A stretch of DNA of 38,317 nt from Porphyra umbilicalis (taxonomy: Eukaryota > Rhodophyta > Bangiophyceae > Bangiales > Bangiaceae). The position numbers and the translations under genes are program-made. The stretch is taken from NCBI GenBank assembly GCA_002049455.2, contig KV919257.1, positions 1 through 38,317 of the forward strand, written 5' to 3'. How positions within the stretch are numbered: the first letter of the stretch is position 1; every line of letters begins with the position of its first letter. Below the pieces are notes generated by a model. The model was given only the letters and a program-made list of their open reading frames with translations. It made no database searches and was not told the DNA's origin. This document shows positions 9,165 to 18,639 of the stretch, one piece after another.

Positions 9165-10193
9165 ATGACATCCTCCACCGCCGCGGGCCCCCTACCCGTG
9201 TTGTGTGACCCGTCGACGTGGGCACCGGCGTGGGAGCGCAAGGAGGCCCGCATGGGCGTAGCGGACACGCTGGCCCACACGACGTTCCGGGGCACCGACT
9301 CGGTGCGCCCCGCCAACCCGTTCGCCAAGCAGACTGCCGCAAAGCCGCACGCCCTCGTACCGTCCCTCGACGACCGAGCCTCGTCGATCACCGTGGTGCG
9401 GCGTAGCTGCGAGGCGGGGTACCGTCGTTCTTACGTCGGCTTCATGGACGACGCCCCCGGGGACTCGCCGTTGGTGCCGACCTTCGCCTACATCTTGACG
9501 TCTCTCCAGTTCATCGGGGCGTCCGACAAGGAAGACCCCACGACGGTCCAGTCGATGACCGCCCGCAACCACCACCGGGGGGAGCATACAGGCCACCTCG
9601 TAGCCCGTCATCGAGCGCAGTACCTAAGTTGTGCCACGGCGACCCGCTCGCGCTTAAACCTGTCGACTCCCGCGTGGTGCTACGGGGTGGAGGTCCCATA
9701 CGTCAGCATGGCGGAACTCCCGTGGGTCCCCGCGGACAGTACGGACGACCTCCACGCGGGGCGGCATACCCCGTGGGCCATTCTCCGTATCGAGTGGGCC
9801 AGCCTCGAGGCGCCGCTGAACAAGAGCAGGATGAAACGCGACGGGAGAGAGGGGACCACCCCACGGGGTTGTAGTAGCTCAGAGTGTAGAAGGTGTCGTG
9901 CGTCGAAGGTGCCGGTCGGCACGTCAGCGACCAGTAAACCCCGCGTAGGTCATTTGCATACCCCTCACGAGAGCGCCCCTTGTACCCCGAACCGAATCCC
10001 GATCCCACCTTGCGATTCGCCTCCTGACAGATCCGCACGGGCCAGCCGGCCCGATCCGCCCCCTCAGGACACGTCCACGATGCCCGATCAATTTGGCCCG
10101 ACAGCACAGCCACGGGGAGGGCCACGATCCCGCCGCGCGACAGTGATGGTCACCACCACGGCCACGTTGCTCCGACCGGGACACGTGTGCTAA
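9165..10193 (+). CDS. unrecognised ORF antisense to and tail-to-tail with the gypsy pol gene
   Basis: From ATG 9165 the plus strand encodes 342 residues to TAA at 10191-10193. Over 9165 to about 9810 the frame has balanced composition and mostly G/C third positions. Examples are VLCDPSTWAPAWERKEARMG, VRPANPFAKQTAAKPHALV, SYVGFMDDAPGDSPLVPTFA and WCYGVEVPYVSMAELPWVP. The last ~125 residues are Arg/Pro/Ser-rich and less convincing, so the true C-terminus may be nearer 9810-9900 or a frameshift may intervene. The stop lies 57 bp before the end of the minus-strand Pol. No family is recognised. It could be an extra antisense ORF of the gypsy element, as known in some plant Ty3/gypsy elements such as Grande, a gag from an inverted copy, or an unrelated gene. 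Confidence 0.5.
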   Translation: MTSSTAAGPLPVLCDPSTWAPAWERKEARMGVADTLAHTTFRGTDSVRPANPFAKQTAAKPHALVPSLDDRASSITVVRRSCEAGYRRSYVGFMDDAPGDSPLVPTFAYILTSLQFIGASDKEDPTTVQSMTARNHHRGEHTGHLVARHRAQYLSCATATRSRLNLSTPAWCYGVEVPYVSMAELPWVPADSTDDLHAGRHTPWAILRIEWASLEAPLNKSRMKRDGREGTTPRGCSSSECRRCRASKVPVGTSATSKPRVGHLHTPHESAPCTPNRIPIPPCDSPPDRSARASRPDPPPQDTSTMPDQFGPTAQPRGGPRSRRATVMVTTTATLLRPGHVC

Positions 10194-10250
10194 ACGAAAA
10201 CCGGCCACGATTCGGAACTTGAAAACCACGTGTCCCGCGTGGGAACTGTC

Positions 10251-11788
10251 TTAGGCGAGGAATTCGACGACCGACCCGGCTTCTTCGACTCGTAGGTCCA
10301 CACGCCGCATGTACTGGTGCACCTTACGTAGGTCGAACCGACTGGCCAACTCGAGGGTGTCCTCCTCGGGGTGGTACCCCCACCAGTGGGTCCACAGGCG
10401 TAGCGTACCATCGTCAGCGACTTCGTTACCCACGAAGGCCTCCCAGACGAACTCGTTGCCCGTGTGTTGATGCCCCTCGGGGACCACAATGTCTTGGGGT
10501 ACCCCGAGGTTCTGCAGGAGCGTCTGCGGATCCCCCGGCGGGCCCGGCGCCGCCGTCACGTGGTCACTGCTTACCGTCTCAGGGTACCCACCGATGTCCA
10601 GTGAAAACGTGCCCTCTCCGCGGGATAACACCTTGTACGGCCCGGCCGCGCGGGTCCCGAGCTTATACTTGGTCCGCGCGTGGCCATCGAAGAACACCCA
10701 GTCTCCCGCGTGTACGTCCTTGTTGACCGGTCGTACGCGGGCGTCGAAGTTCCTCTTGTACCGCCGCTGGGCCAGCGTGAGGGAGTTCCGCATCTTGTGG
10801 ATCAGATTCCGCAGCCGCGCTCGGATGCCCTCGCGGACGGCTCGTGGGCTACCGTCCGTCTCCTCAGGTGCCGGGGAGCCGACCAGGCGTTCCACGGAGA
10901 GACTCCGTACACGCTCGGGGGTGACGAACTCGAGGGGCGCCACCCCGGTGCTCTGCTGCGGTCGACTGTTGTAGGCCAACGTCAGCATTGACACAAGCTC
11001 ATTTCATCGGTCTTGGTGGTCCTCGACGTACGTCCGCAACTGGCCCACGATGGTCCGGTTGTACCGTTCCACTTGGCCGTTCGTTTGCGGGTGGTACGTC
11101 GTGGAGTACCGGTTGGAGATCCCGAGGAGCGAGCAAACCCCTTGGAAGAGCGTGGAGCGGAACTGGGGGCCATTGTCCGACAACACCGTCGCCGGGGTTC
11201 CGTACGCCGCCACCCAGTTGTCCAAAAAGGCAGCCGCGATGGTCTCCGCGTCGATACGCTGGAGGGGGACGGCTCGCGTCATCTTGGAGAAGCGGTCCAC
11301 GATGACCAACAGGTGTTCGTTTCCCGCCGCCGTCCGAAGGAGGGGGCCGAGCAGGTCCATACACAGATCCGTCAGCGGTTCCGTTGGGGGAAAGGTCTTG
11401 AGGTATTTCGTCTTGCGTCGCTTGCCGACGCGGTTCCTCGCGCACTGCGTGCAGTTGGCCACGAAGGCGTAGACGTCCACCACCATCGATTCCCAAAAAA
11501 AATACCGTCGCATCGACGTGTACATCTTGTTCACCCCCGGGTGCCCGGCTTGCGGAGGGTACTGCTCCCGCATCATAACCCCGTAGCGCATGTGAGTCGG
11601 CACGTAGACTTGCGCGGCCTCATCCAACGCAATTGCCACGCGGCCGACGAGTTGGGCAAAGCCAGACACGGTACCGCGTCGGGTATCGCCCCTTCGTCTC
11701 CCGCTGGTGTTGAGATGCGTGACATCGTTTCTGCCGCGTGGTGTGACGCCCCGGGGCGTGTCTGTACCACGTAGTCGAACTCCGCCAA
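10251..11788 (-). pseudogene. pol: gypsy Pol: end of RNase H, integrase and chromodomain
   Basis: After the stop at 11789-11791 the frame reads LAEFDYVVQTRPGASHHAAE, the usual end of the RNase H connection. A frameshift near 11630-11660 then leads into the integrase. There are an HHCC zinc-binding region (GHPGVNKMY ... CTQCARNR), core Asp residues in LCMDLLGP and LSDNGPQF, and the catalytic Glu in NGQVERYNRT. A TGA at 11004-11006 interrupts HQDR/NELVSML, where related integrases have Trp in the same phase. The same frame continues with LTLAYNSRPQQSTG and the C-terminal SH3-like region. It ends in a chromodomain (FVWEAFVGNEVADDG ... RLWTHWWGYHPEEDTLELAS) that would target insertion to modified chromatin. 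Stop codon at 10251. Confidence 0.8.
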
Positions 11789-11791
11789 TCA

Positions 11792-13420
11792 CAACCGCCA
11801 CCGCGCCAGCCTCCCGTGGGCCCCGTCCATGCGCAGCATCCACTTGAGCGCCGCGTGGTCCGTGCGTACCGTGAAGCGGGTCCCTTCGACGTAGGAGCGG
11901 AGAAGGATGGACGCCCACACAACCGCAAGGCACTTCCGCTCCTTCGTGCTGTAGTTCCCCTCCGCCGCGTTGAGGGAGCGGCTCTAACTGCCCACGGGCC
12001 GCGTGGATTGGTCGGGTTGCTCCTGTAGAAGGACCGCGCCGACCTGCCCCGCGCTTGCGTCCGTGTCCAACGTGTAGGTCCCTCGTCGCCTCGGCAGGGC
12101 GAGGATGGAGGCCTCCGTGAGTTGCCTCTTGAGTTCCTCGAATGCCCCCAGGGCCTCGTCGGATAGCGCACCCCACCGGTCGGGCCTCTTGGAACTCGTC
12201 ATGGCGGCCAACAGCCGCGCAACTTGGGCGTAGTCCTTGACAAGCCTCCGATGGACGTTACACATCCCGAGGAAGTTACGTAGGTCCTTCTTGCACCGCG
12301 GGAAAGACGCCTCCTTGAGTCCGCGGATGTTCTTGTCTTGTACCTTCAGCTCCCCCCGGCCCACGATATGGCCCCAATACTCCACCTCCTCTTGGAACAA
12401 GTGGCACTTCTTGGCCTTCAGGGAGGCACCCGCGCCGCGCAGCGCCGTGAAGACCTCCCGGAGGTGTTCCACGTGTTCCCCCGCCGACTGCGTGAAGACG
12501 ATGATGTCGTCGAGGTACACGAGGCAGCTTTTCCACATGAGTCCCCCGAGGATCATGTCGATGGCCCGTTGGAAGGTCGCCGGGGCATTGGACAGACCAA
12601 AGGGAAGGCGGATGTAGCGATAGGCCCCCTCGTGGCAAACGAAGGTCGTCTTTTTTCGGTCCTCGTCCGCCACGGGGATCTGTCAATACCCCGAGTTGCA
12701 GTCGAGCGTCGAAAACACCTTGGCGTCCCCGAGGAAGTCAATACAATCGTGCATACGTGGCAACGGGTACGCGTCCCGCACCGTTACCTCGTGAAGTCGG
12801 CGGCAATCCACGCAGAACCGCATCGTCCCGTCGGGTTTCGGGACCAGAACGACCGAGAAGGCCCACTCGGCCTTCGAGGGCTCGATTACTCCGAGGTCCC
12901 GTTGGCGTTGCACCTCCTTGGAGATGATGTCCCTCGAAGCGTGGCTCGTCCGATAGGGTTGGGCCCGCCGTGGCCGTGCCCCGGGGGTCATCTCGATCCG
13001 GTGCGGGGTGACGTCGACCTTGCCGAGTTGTCCCGCCCATAGCGCCTTGTATTTCTCGAGGAGGTCGTCCACGGCGCCGCGGAGCGTACCGGGGACACCC
13101 TCCCAGTGGACCTCCGGCTTGAGACACGTCTTGTCCGGCGGGTGGGGCGGATGTTGTCCCTCGTCGATCGCCTCTTCGGCTTGCCGCCCCGTCTTGACCT
13201 CCTCGTCGGGCTTGTCACGGGGATCCGCCCCCATTGTTAGGACCGCCCCCGGCTCCTCCTCCTCCTCGACGACGTGTAGCGGTCCATTGTAGGCCGTCGC
13301 GGTTCCGATGACGTACCCCTTAGTTAGGTGCACCGGCACGTCCCCGATGTTCGTCAGGTAGAGGGACCGCGGGGTACTCGGGGAGAACTCCGCGACGGTG
13401 TTGTGCAACAGTACCTTCCG
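11792..13420 (-). pseudogene. pol: gypsy Pol: reverse transcriptase and RNase H
   Basis: One frame interrupted by two stops. Upstream of TGA 12683-12685: HRIEMTPGARPRRAQPYR, LVPKPDGTMRFCVDCRRL and KVFSTLDCNSGY. Downstream: QIPVADEDRKKTTFVCHEG, the substrate-binding loop YIRLPFGLSNAPATFQR and the catalytic LVYLDDIIVF. RNase H begins with YTLDTDASAGQVGAVLLQ. TAG 11984-11986 then falls in the segment RPVGS/SRSLNAAEGNYS, and KERKCLAVVWAS and RTDHAALKWML follow. The first stop sits exactly where SGYWQIP is common in this family. Apart from the stops, the palm Asp pair and RNase H Asp residues are present, so the copy decayed recently. Confidence 0.85.
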
Positions 13421-13423
13421 TCA

Positions 13424-14272
13424 GCTCATTTTGACGGCACGTTCCCGTCCCAGGTGGACCCCCTTGACGTTGCAGCACACTTGGACCGCCTGGATGCACC
13501 GCGGGCCCACGGTTACCCCTTGCCGAAGCCGGATAGCGCCAGCTTGGGCCTTCGGCTTGATTCCTCGGCGTGGGGGCGCGGGCCGCGTGTTCCCCGTCCA
13601 GCTGCGCATCGCCACCGTGGACGTGCCGTCGTCCCACTTGATCGTCTACGTCTTGGGGGATATGGTGTCCACGTAGTTGCGCTGGAAGTCCCACCCGAGG
13701 ATGAGCGGTACCGACAGTGCCTTGACCACGAGGAACTCATAATCCATAGCGGCCTCCCCGACGTAGATCGTCAGCGACACCTCCGCTTTCACCTTGAGCA
13801 GCTGCCCCGAGGCGCCACTCACTTGGGTCCGGGGCGGCGCCCGCGATGCATACTCGGTCCACCCTTTGGGCAACATATCCGCGCGGATCACACTTGGTCC
13901 GTCGCCAGTGTCGATCACCGCCTTCGTGGAGACGGGGGTCTGCCACGGCGCCAACTGGTACGACGCGCTAATCTCAAAATTCTCTTTCCGTAGTTGCAAC
14001 AGCGTCCCCTTGAACCGCGGGCGGTATCGCCCACGACGGCAGGGGCAGCGGGCCGGGACAGGCCACGTCGCGGTTACCCCCGGGGAGGCAAACGTGACGT
14101 GGCGGGGGGCGACCGGGGAGTTGGGGTGGACAGAGGGGATGGAGGGGGATGGCAATTCCACCCCCCCTAGGCGTTTCCCGCCCCGCGGCGCCCTTTGGCC
14201 GGGGTTGCCACGGGCGGGGCTTCCCCGCCTTCCGTCCTCGTTGACTCCGCGCCGCCCAACAGGTCGTCCCAT
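13424..14272 (-). pseudogene. pol: gypsy Pol: aspartic protease and linker to RT
   Basis: The retropepsin active site is in STKAVIDTGDGPSVIRADML (D-T-G), followed by a flap-like region and LSVPLILGWDFQRNYVDT, the second conserved protease motif. TAG at 13646-13648 interrupts ISPKT/TIKWDDGTSTV. The frame runs on through MRSWTGNTRPAPPRRG and VTVGPRCIQAVQVCCNVK to TGA 13421-13423 (VKMS/RKVLLHNTV), then into the RT ORF in the same phase. The upstream end, about 14170-14272, overlaps the gag frame, and a frameshift there is likely. Confidence 0.75.
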
Positions 14273-14511
14273 ACCAGGGCCACGACGGAGGTGCGATCAG
14301 CGACGGCGCCCGCCCTCGCATTCCTCTGTCGAAGGAAGGGGCTCCGAGCGGCTTTCACGAGGTCCCGCTGTTTGTCCGTCAGAATCTTGCAATCAGGGAC
14401 CCGGTGTCCGCGCGTCCAACACATCCAGCACAGCGGGGGACCCGTCGGGGCCTCCCGCCGAGCGTAGGGCGCTCCTCCGGCAGTGCGGAACCCCGGGGTA
14501 CCCAACGGCAC
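14167..14511 (-). pseudogene. gag: gypsy Gag fragment with CCHC zinc knuckle
   Basis: This 114-codon frame carries CWMCWTRGHRVPDC, an exact C-x2-C-x4-H-x4-C knuckle for binding the element's RNA. A basic tail follows (KILTDKQRDLVKAARSPFLR). A TGA lies just upstream (about 14515) and no capsid-like sequence was found beyond it. The next domain, protease, is in another frame, so a shift is needed near 14170-14200. Confidence 0.7.
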
Positions 14512-14761
14512 ACGTCATCGGCTGAGGGCTGCCGCACACAGTACACAGAGGCAGCCACCCCATAGCAGGGGCACGGGGCGTTCAGCCATGTACAACAAGT
14601 GCCCGCTCTTTGTGCGCGTTTCCGCATTATTCTCTTGTGATTTCCGGTGATCAGCCGCGCCGTGTAGGTCGTGCAGCATCTATGCCTTTCGATGCATGCG
14701 TATGACCAGGAAGACTTCCAGGAAGATTTGTCGCCCCGTCGTGCCCAAGGGCCTGCTCCGC

Positions 14762-15469
14762 TCATCTCCATGCGAAGTGGCTAACAGGGGGAGGCACCGT
14801 CGACGCGGGCAATCTTGCGAGCTCTTGAAACAGAGTTTTACGTACCATTGAATACTCTCTTGCAAACAACTCGTGCATAGAAAGTGCTGGCCTGACCGAC
14901 TCCATTCCTGCGTGTTCCTCGTGTTGTGTCAACTGTCGATTTCCGGTTTCTGGCTCTGGACTGCCTGCTGTGCAATCTGCGTTCGTGAACCCGCGCATTG
15001 TTTCATAGCAATGTGATTGTTCCACCTGAATCTCCCGGACTGGGGGTAGACTTGCGCGAGTGGGAGGCGGTCGACTCGTCGAAGTGACGTCAGGACACCG
15101 CCCCATTAATGGAGCCTGAACACCCTTTGCATCAATGCCAACCGCGGTTCCACAGGAGCTACGTGCTGGACCGGTAGAATGTGTGCTGGCGGAAAACACA
15201 GCTCGACTGGGGGCGCGTCCAACTGCGAAGCCCAGCTCTTGCATCTCTTGTGGATTGGATATGGCGCTGGATGAGGCCCACGAGGTGGTCTCCTTTTCAC
15301 TCGCGCGTGCTGCGTCCAACCACAGTCCGACTGCGCACAGACGCGCATATGTACGAGAAGCTCGGCAGCCAGCTGCAGCGAGCAACAGCAGCGATCCTTC
15401 CTGACCCCTGTCCTCCCACTTGCCGTTGCTCCATCGCTTCTCACCGCGAGTGAGTCGGGCGGTCCTCAT
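14762..15469 (-). CDS. unrecognised 235-residue ORF
   Basis: Starts at ATG 15469 (MRTARLTRGEKRWSNGKWED) and ends at 14762. Composition is balanced for this window: a hydrophobic LLLLAAAGCRAS stretch near residues 32-43, then polar sequence with AISNPQEMQELGFAVG and YETMRGFTNADCTAGSPE. It lies between the gypsy and the LINE in moderately G+C-rich DNA and matches no family I recognise. It could be a host gene, a 3' part of the LINE transcript, or a chance long frame. Confidence 0.3.
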   Translation of the reverse strand: MRTARLTRGEKRWSNGKWEDRGQEGSLLLLAAAGCRASRTYARLCAVGLWLDAARASEKETTSWASSSAISNPQEMQELGFAVGRAPSRAVFSASTHSTGPARSSCGTAVGIDAKGVQAPLMGRCPDVTSTSRPPPTRASLPPVREIQVEQSHCYETMRGFTNADCTAGSPEPETGNRQLTQHEEHAGMESVRPALSMHELFAREYSMVRKTLFQELARLPASTVPPPVSHFAWR

Positions 15470-15695
15470 TCATCGCCTTGAAAGCAGTTCCCAGCCCCAC
15501 CATGGTGGGCAGGTGCGGCCGTTCGTCGGCTGCCGCGTCGGGCTTGGCGGTGGTGGTGGCAACGCCAGCCTGCACAATCGCGGTGTTGCCCGTGCTGGGC
15601 ACCCCCCACAGCCTGCGGCAAGCATCAAACGCCACCAACGAGCCAGCAACGTGTCGTGTACGTGTACCAACCACGATGGATTACGCCCGCCGCAA

Positions 15696-16466
15696 CTAAC
15701 GGGGAAGGAGGCGGGCGAAAAAATACCTTTCAAAAACAGACGGGATGCACAAGGCGGAGATGGAGTTGGCGGCCAACGTCACCTCCGTCGTGGCACTAAG
15801 CGCCGCGATGGCGCCGCGGTTGACGCCAATGGCGTTGGCCGCGGTGGAGCCGCCGGACTTGAGGGAGTGCGAGGAGTAGTACGTCCCGACGGGTGGCGTA
15901 ACGCCAAGGCGACGCAGGCCGTCGAGCAGCCAGCCGGCCATCACCGCCGACGCGGAGGGGGGCGCGCAGGAGGTGAAGAGCCGGGCAGAGGGCGCGCGAC
16001 CAGCGGCGCGCATCTCGATGAGGAGGCGAGCGAGAAGAACATGGGGGAGGTCGAGGTGGGGGCCGGGGTCCCGCGGCAGGGAGCGCGCGAGCAAGCCCGT
16101 GGTGACCTCCGTCTTGTGGCGAGGCACCTTGAAGTGGGCCGCCACCATCTCAGCGCCCGTCATGGCGCCGCCCAGCGGGCCGCCGCACGGCAGCCGGTTC
16201 AGCCACAGCCCGGAGCCGTGGCCGCAGCAGGCGGCCCAGCGCGCGCGTGCCGCCAGCGACAGCGGCGCCCGCATGCCGCTCGCCGCCGCCAGGTGTGCCG
16301 CCTGCGCCAGCTGCCGCTGCGTGAGCCGCGTCGGTGCCGCGAGCATCGCTTCCCAGCTGTCCGGGACGCCCTCCAGGGCACGGAGTAGGCCAGCGGCCGG
16401 TATGTTGGCCGTGTCCAGGGGGGGCGGAAAGGACAGGAGGAGGTCGGTGCTCGGCGGCGCGACAGA
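15696..16466 (-). pseudogene. LINE C-terminus fused in frame to a tyrosine-recombinase-like core
   Basis: In phase with the RT across TAG 16467-16469, the frame reads LLRALEGVPDSWEAMLAAPT and then RARWAACCGHGSGLWLNRLP, which resembles a region found after the RT in many algal LINE proteins. It goes straight into VPRHKTEVTTGLLARSLPRD and VGTYYSSHSLKSGGSTAANA. The second of these matches the H-x-x-R box of tyrosine recombinases (usual form YTSHSLRSGGA, then YIDP). Here the box Arg is Lys and the expected nucleophile Tyr appears as Cys in SALCIPSVFERYFF, so this copy would be inactive. The first catalytic Arg region is not evident. Stop at 15696. Seen: a single open frame covering both parts. 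Inferred: a genuine RT-recombinase arrangement rather than a chance junction. Confidence 0.55.
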
Positions 16467-17782
16467 CTAAAAGGGAGAGCCGCCGGGCGACCCCGTCGTG
16501 GCGGGCGTCGCCTTGGCGACGCACGCCGCCAGGCACGCCTGCAGGTGCGGAAGTAACGGGCCCCACAAGCCCCCCTCGGCCGCGAAGGCGGCGAGGGAGG
16601 CGGGCGAGGCCACACGCACAGGGTCGGCGGCCAGAGGTGGTTCCAGGGTGGGGAGCGTGGGAACAGCAGCGTTTCCGGCCGGCGCCTGCCACGCACTTGT
16701 GCCCCCCCACTTGGCAGGAGGCGCCCCGCCCCCCCCGCCCGCGGTGGTCGGGGGCGCGGCGCCGAGCGTCGGACGGCCCGGCGCGGTGACAGCCGGCAGC
16801 TCCGGGACCAGCTCCCGCAGCGCCGGCGCCGGCAGGTCCTCCGCCCGAAACGTGGCCAACCACGACGCCACGTAGGCGGCTGCCGTGACGACAGAGCGGT
16901 CGCCGAGCCTAAGCCCCCCCATGCGGACGGGGAGGGTGGTGCGGGCCACGAGCGCCCGTGGCGTCCCCCGCCGGTCATCCTTGGCGCGGAGGAGGCGCAG
17001 CAGCGCCCGCCGGATCGTCCCGTCCACGCCCTCCGCCAGCGCCGTCGCCGCCGCCGGCGGCAGGCACCGCAGCGCATACGTGACGAGAGGCGCGGCGCAC
17101 ATACGCAGCAGCAGCAGCTGCGCCTGCACGGCGTCGGGCGGGAGGAGCGCGACGGCGCGCACCACCCTTGCGTGCGCCGCCGCCATCTGGTCGACCTTCC
17201 CGTCGACAAACTCGCCCCCCCCGACCGGGACCCCAAAGTAGGTGAGCCTCGCCGGCCGCCACTGGTCGGCGAGGTCGGCGGGGGGCGTGCGCGGCGTCGG
17301 CGACCAGGCCGCGCACTTTGCCGGTGCCAGCTCGGCGTCAACCTTGGCGCCCAGCTCCGCCGCGGACCGCATGACCGCGGCCAGCTCCTTCACCGGGCCG
17401 ATGACAGACACGTCGTCTTGCAGACCGAGCACAGTGCAGCGCGGGTGGCGCGCCTCGAGTACCTCGAGGGCGGGGTGCAGCGCGAGCGCGTGGATTAGCG
17501 GCCCGAGCACGTCGCTGTGCTGGGTGCCGCGCTCGACCCGCCACAACAGCCGTGCCGGCAGCCCCCCGTCCCCGTCATCCACCCCCCAGCCGTACACGGA
17601 CGGCGGCGCACCAAGGTAGATGCACCGCAGGTACGGCACCAGCTCCGGGAAGGTCGCAGGCGCCACCGCCAACGCCGCCTGAATGGAGACCTTGTTGAAG
17701 GCGTTCTTAAAGATCAGCTGCAGCACCCCCCAGGTGGGCTCCACCGCCAGCCGCGCATCCGCCTCGTGCACCAGGTCCTCAC
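16467..17782 (-). pseudogene. LINE reverse transcriptase, palm and thumb half
   Basis: Continues the RT interrupted at 17783. Motif A is LQLIFKNAFNKVS, where the catalytic Asp is replaced by Ile (codon 17712-17714; the family has L-D-F-K-N-A-F-N). Motif B is RGTQHSDVLGPLIHALALHP and motif C is LGLQDDVSVIGP, with both Asp residues present. Thumb-like sequence follows (LTYFGVPVGGGEFVDGKVD, LPVRMGGLRLGDRSVVTAAA). A Gly/Pro/Ala-rich linker leads to the TAG at 16467. Upstream of the junction, HEADARLAVEPTWGVLQ continues directly from the block at 18631-20473. Confidence 0.75.
17774..17782. repeat. target-site duplication GGTCCTCAC, left copy
   Basis: Identical 9-bp string at 18631-18639 on the other side of the 848-bp insertion. 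It is part of the LINE RT coding sequence. Confidence 0.85.
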
Positions 17783-18630
17783 CAGAAGTTGGTGGAATCT
17801 GAGATTTCGTCAGTACTCCGATACAATCCATGGAAATACATAATGATTGCATACCGAGCTCATGACAATAGCGAAAACTCAATTACGGAATAGATGAGAA
17901 TTTTTGGAGAAGATCACGAGTCATATCGGATTGAGCATTTGCAACGATCTGGGATAAAATCCGATCGCGACATTCCATAAGATTGCAGCTCTCCTGGCAT
18001 CGCGATCGGGACGGGGAACAAAGAAAGATCGGCCGGAGAGGCGACTGCCCTGGTTCTGTCGCCATCCGGTGCCCTCGGCAGGACTGTCAGAAACACCTGT
18101 GCTGGAGGCTGGAACCAGTTCTCGCTGGCCCCATTTCAGAGCCCCGCATCAGCAGTCGTAATACGTATTGCAATCTTGTCAATTCTGGACCATGGGAGCA
18201 AGAGCAACCTGCAGTCCGCACAACTGCTGATTGGCCGAGAGCTCGTATCCGGCCCAATGCATGACTGCCGTACATCAGTTCAGCACAGTTCTTCTCGTCG
18301 GGATCGGCCAAAGTTCGGGAGACTGCTTTAACTGTGCTAGCACGAATAGGACAGGTGGCTTGTTTGACGATTCGATTGCACTCCTGCATATGAATCTCAA
18401 GGCGCCACTGCCGCTATCGCTTTTACAGATATTCTTACCGGATAAAGCGGAGTGTCCCAAGTCCGATTTGAGTACTGTCTATTCTGGCACAAGGGCTCCG
18501 ATAAGGACGGCTCTACTCGTTTCCCTCCGAGTTGAGTACATTACGAGCTTCCAGCCTCAGCGCATATCCCGGATGGATACGAGTATCCGGTGCGGATATG
18601 TCCTCTAAGGATTTATCCTCACCAACCCCT
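17783..18630. mobile_element. 848-bp non-autonomous DNA element inserted in the LINE RT
   Basis: A+T-richer than its surroundings and flanked by the 9-bp duplication GGTCCTCAC. The ends are imperfect inverted repeats: AGAAGTTGGTG at 17784-17794 and CACCAACCCCT at 18620-18630 (9 of 11 match). Nine-base target duplications are typical of Mutator-like elements, so a short-TIR non-autonomous MULE is the best guess; other 9-bp-duplicating families are possible. No transposase is encoded. Removing it with one duplication copy joins TCED to LVHEADARL in frame, which proves precise insertion into the RT gene. Confidence 0.7.
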
Positions 18631-18639
18631 GGTCCTCAC
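18631..18639. repeat. target-site duplication GGTCCTCAC, right copy
   Basis: Matches 17774-17782 exactly; the next base outside differs (A versus C). Confidence 0.85.

Larger units (their letters stand above)
10251..14511 (-). mobile_element. Ty3/gypsy chromovirus-like LTR retrotransposon, coding part
   Basis: The domain order on the minus strand is nucleocapsid zinc knuckle, aspartic protease, reverse transcriptase, RNase H, integrase and C-terminal chromodomain. That is the chromovirus branch of Ty3/gypsy (Metaviridae). The capsid part of Gag expected beyond 14511 was not found, and no LTR pair or primer-binding site could be matched, so the element is probably 5'-truncated. Six in-frame stops and at least two frameshifts make this copy non-functional. 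Coordinates give only the recognisable coding part. Confidence 0.85.

Noticed and set aside
8450..9391. 313-codon minus-strand ORF
   Set aside because: Gly/Arg-rich product of C-tract DNA with no motif; over 9165-9391 the plus frame has the better codon pattern.
10251..14272. Reassigned genetic code with TGA read as Trp
   Set aside because: TAG stops occur at similar positions, TGG is still widely used for Trp in the same genes, and other frames end normally at TGA or TAG. Mutation is simpler.
14520..15470. 5' LTR of the gypsy element
   Set aside because: No stretch here matches DNA on the other side of the element (8-10.2 kb), so no LTR pair can be claimed.
16199..17341. 380-codon minus-strand ORF overlapping the LINE RT
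   Set aside because: Arg/Ser/Pro-rich wrong-frame reading of the RT gene; the RT frame carries the conserved motifs.
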